Both the position numbers and the translations under genes were made by a program. Positions 63,636-64,000 of a stretch of DNA of 64,000 nucleotides are shown one piece after another (within the stretch, counting starts at the first letter, position 1; each line of letters starts with the position of its first letter). The notes beneath the pieces were generated by a model. The model saw nothing but the letters and a program-made list of their open reading frames with translations. It had not been told where the DNA came from and did not search any database. This DNA is from an uncultured Lachnospiraceae bacterium (GTDB taxonomy: Bacteria; Bacillota; Clostridia; Lachnospirales; Lachnospiraceae): the NCBI GenBank assembly GCA_947631955.1, contig CANRNJ010000002.1, positions 1-64,000 of the forward strand, in the 5' to 3' direction.

Positions 63636-64000
63636 TTATTTGCTTCCGGATTTTTTCTCACTGACGACCGGCGCCTTAGGGATAACGACTTTATCCAGTT
63701 TCCAGATCTCGTCGACATACTCCTGAATGGTTCGATCCGACGTGAACTTACCGGAACATGCCACGTTCAAGATCGCGCTCTTCGCCCAACCGCTCTCGTT
63801 TCTGTATGCCTCTTCCACCTTCTGCTGCGCTTCCGCGTATGCTTTGAAATCCTTCAGGATAAAATATGTATCAGCCTTGGCGGTACTCTGCGTATTCAGC
63901 AGGGAATTGTACAGCGGTCTGAACAGATCGGGATCATTGGGCGCATAGGTTCCGTTGATCAGCTGCATCAGGATCTTGCGCACATCGGGATCGTTGTTGA
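63636..64000 (-). CDS. glgP: Glycogen/starch/alpha-glucan phosphorylase, C-terminal part (runs off the window)
   Basis: Only the last about 121 codons are in the window; the frame continues past 64000. The sequence NDPDLFRPLYNSLLNTQSTA and then DTYFILKDFKAYAEAQQKVE, followed by SGWAKSAILNVACSGKFTSDRTIQEYVDEIW, is the typical end of the GT35 phosphorylase family. An Ala/Lys/Pro tail (PKAPVVSEKKSGSK) follows. The pyridoxal-phosphate lysine is outside the window. Confidence 0.93.
   Translation of the reverse strand, partial: NNDPDVRKILMQLINGTYAPNDPDLFRPLYNSLLNTQSTAKADTYFILKDFKAYAEAQQKVEEAYRNESGWAKSAILNVACSGKFTSDRTIQEYVDEIWKLDKVVIPKAPVVSEKKSGSK

Overview
The window looks like a chromosome segment of a spore-forming, anaerobic gut Firmicute, most likely a Lachnospiraceae-type member of the Clostridia. 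The evidence is gene content: sporulation genes (spoIIID with a sigma-E-type promoter, a SipL-like LysM protein, a spoIID-spoIIQ pair), a heterotrimer-type pyrK-pyrD pair, a clostridial aconitase-family hydratase, an NlpC/P60 hydrolase and a plant-glycan (xyloglucan-type) degradation cluster. No rRNA, tRNA, CRISPR array or recognisable insertion sequence was seen.

Layout. 1-2.6 kb: guaA and spoIIID (core). About 2.4-18.5 kb: a visibly AT-rich accessory island bounded by two direct copies of an 0.8-kb block (2386-3191 and 17691-18496). Each copy carries a 135-aa XRE regulator and spoIIID, complete on the left and cut off after 38 codons on the right. Inside are a MntA/HepT locus with a dead HepT, a RloA/RloB (AbiL-like) ATPase-nuclease pair, an AMP-forming acid ligase with a divergent XRE regulator, a Phd/RelE toxin-antitoxin pair, a tyrosine recombinase, a two-gene cassette flanked by perfect 22-bp inverted repeats, and a second nucleotidyltransferase gene with a broken HEPN partner. 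An HNH endonuclease and regulator remnants lie just outside. 19.9-33 kb: core functions (diguanylate cyclase, acyltransferase, NlpC/P60 hydrolase, asnS, a trigger-factor-like lipoprotein, murI, ispE with its GntR regulator, and several conserved hypotheticals). 33-44 kb: glycan catabolism (beta-lactamase-fold hydrolase, GH29 fucosidase, esterase, two GH31 enzymes and a GH74-like protein, all apparently cytoplasmic). 44-64 kb: a membrane spermidine-synthase-like protein, sipL-like gene, pyrC-pyrK-pyrD, plsC, a GH9-like lipoprotein lacking its usual Asp motif, an amidohydrolase, spoIID-spoIIQ, an aconitase-family hydratase, hflX, a phosphotransferase and the 3' end of a glycogen phosphorylase gene.

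Most notable is the cassette at 11337-16748. Two genes face each other with abutting stop codons: a GT4 glycosyltransferase fused to a kinase-like domain, and a STAND ATPase with an N-terminal PD-(D/E)XK (Mrr-like) domain. They sit between 22-bp inverted repeats, next to a tyrosine recombinase gene. A good promoter lies outside the right repeat and points in; a strong terminator lies outside the left repeat. This is the architecture expected of an invertible switch in which one external promoter expresses either the defence-type ATPase (present orientation) or the glycosyltransferase fusion, never both. Inversion itself is inferred, not observed.
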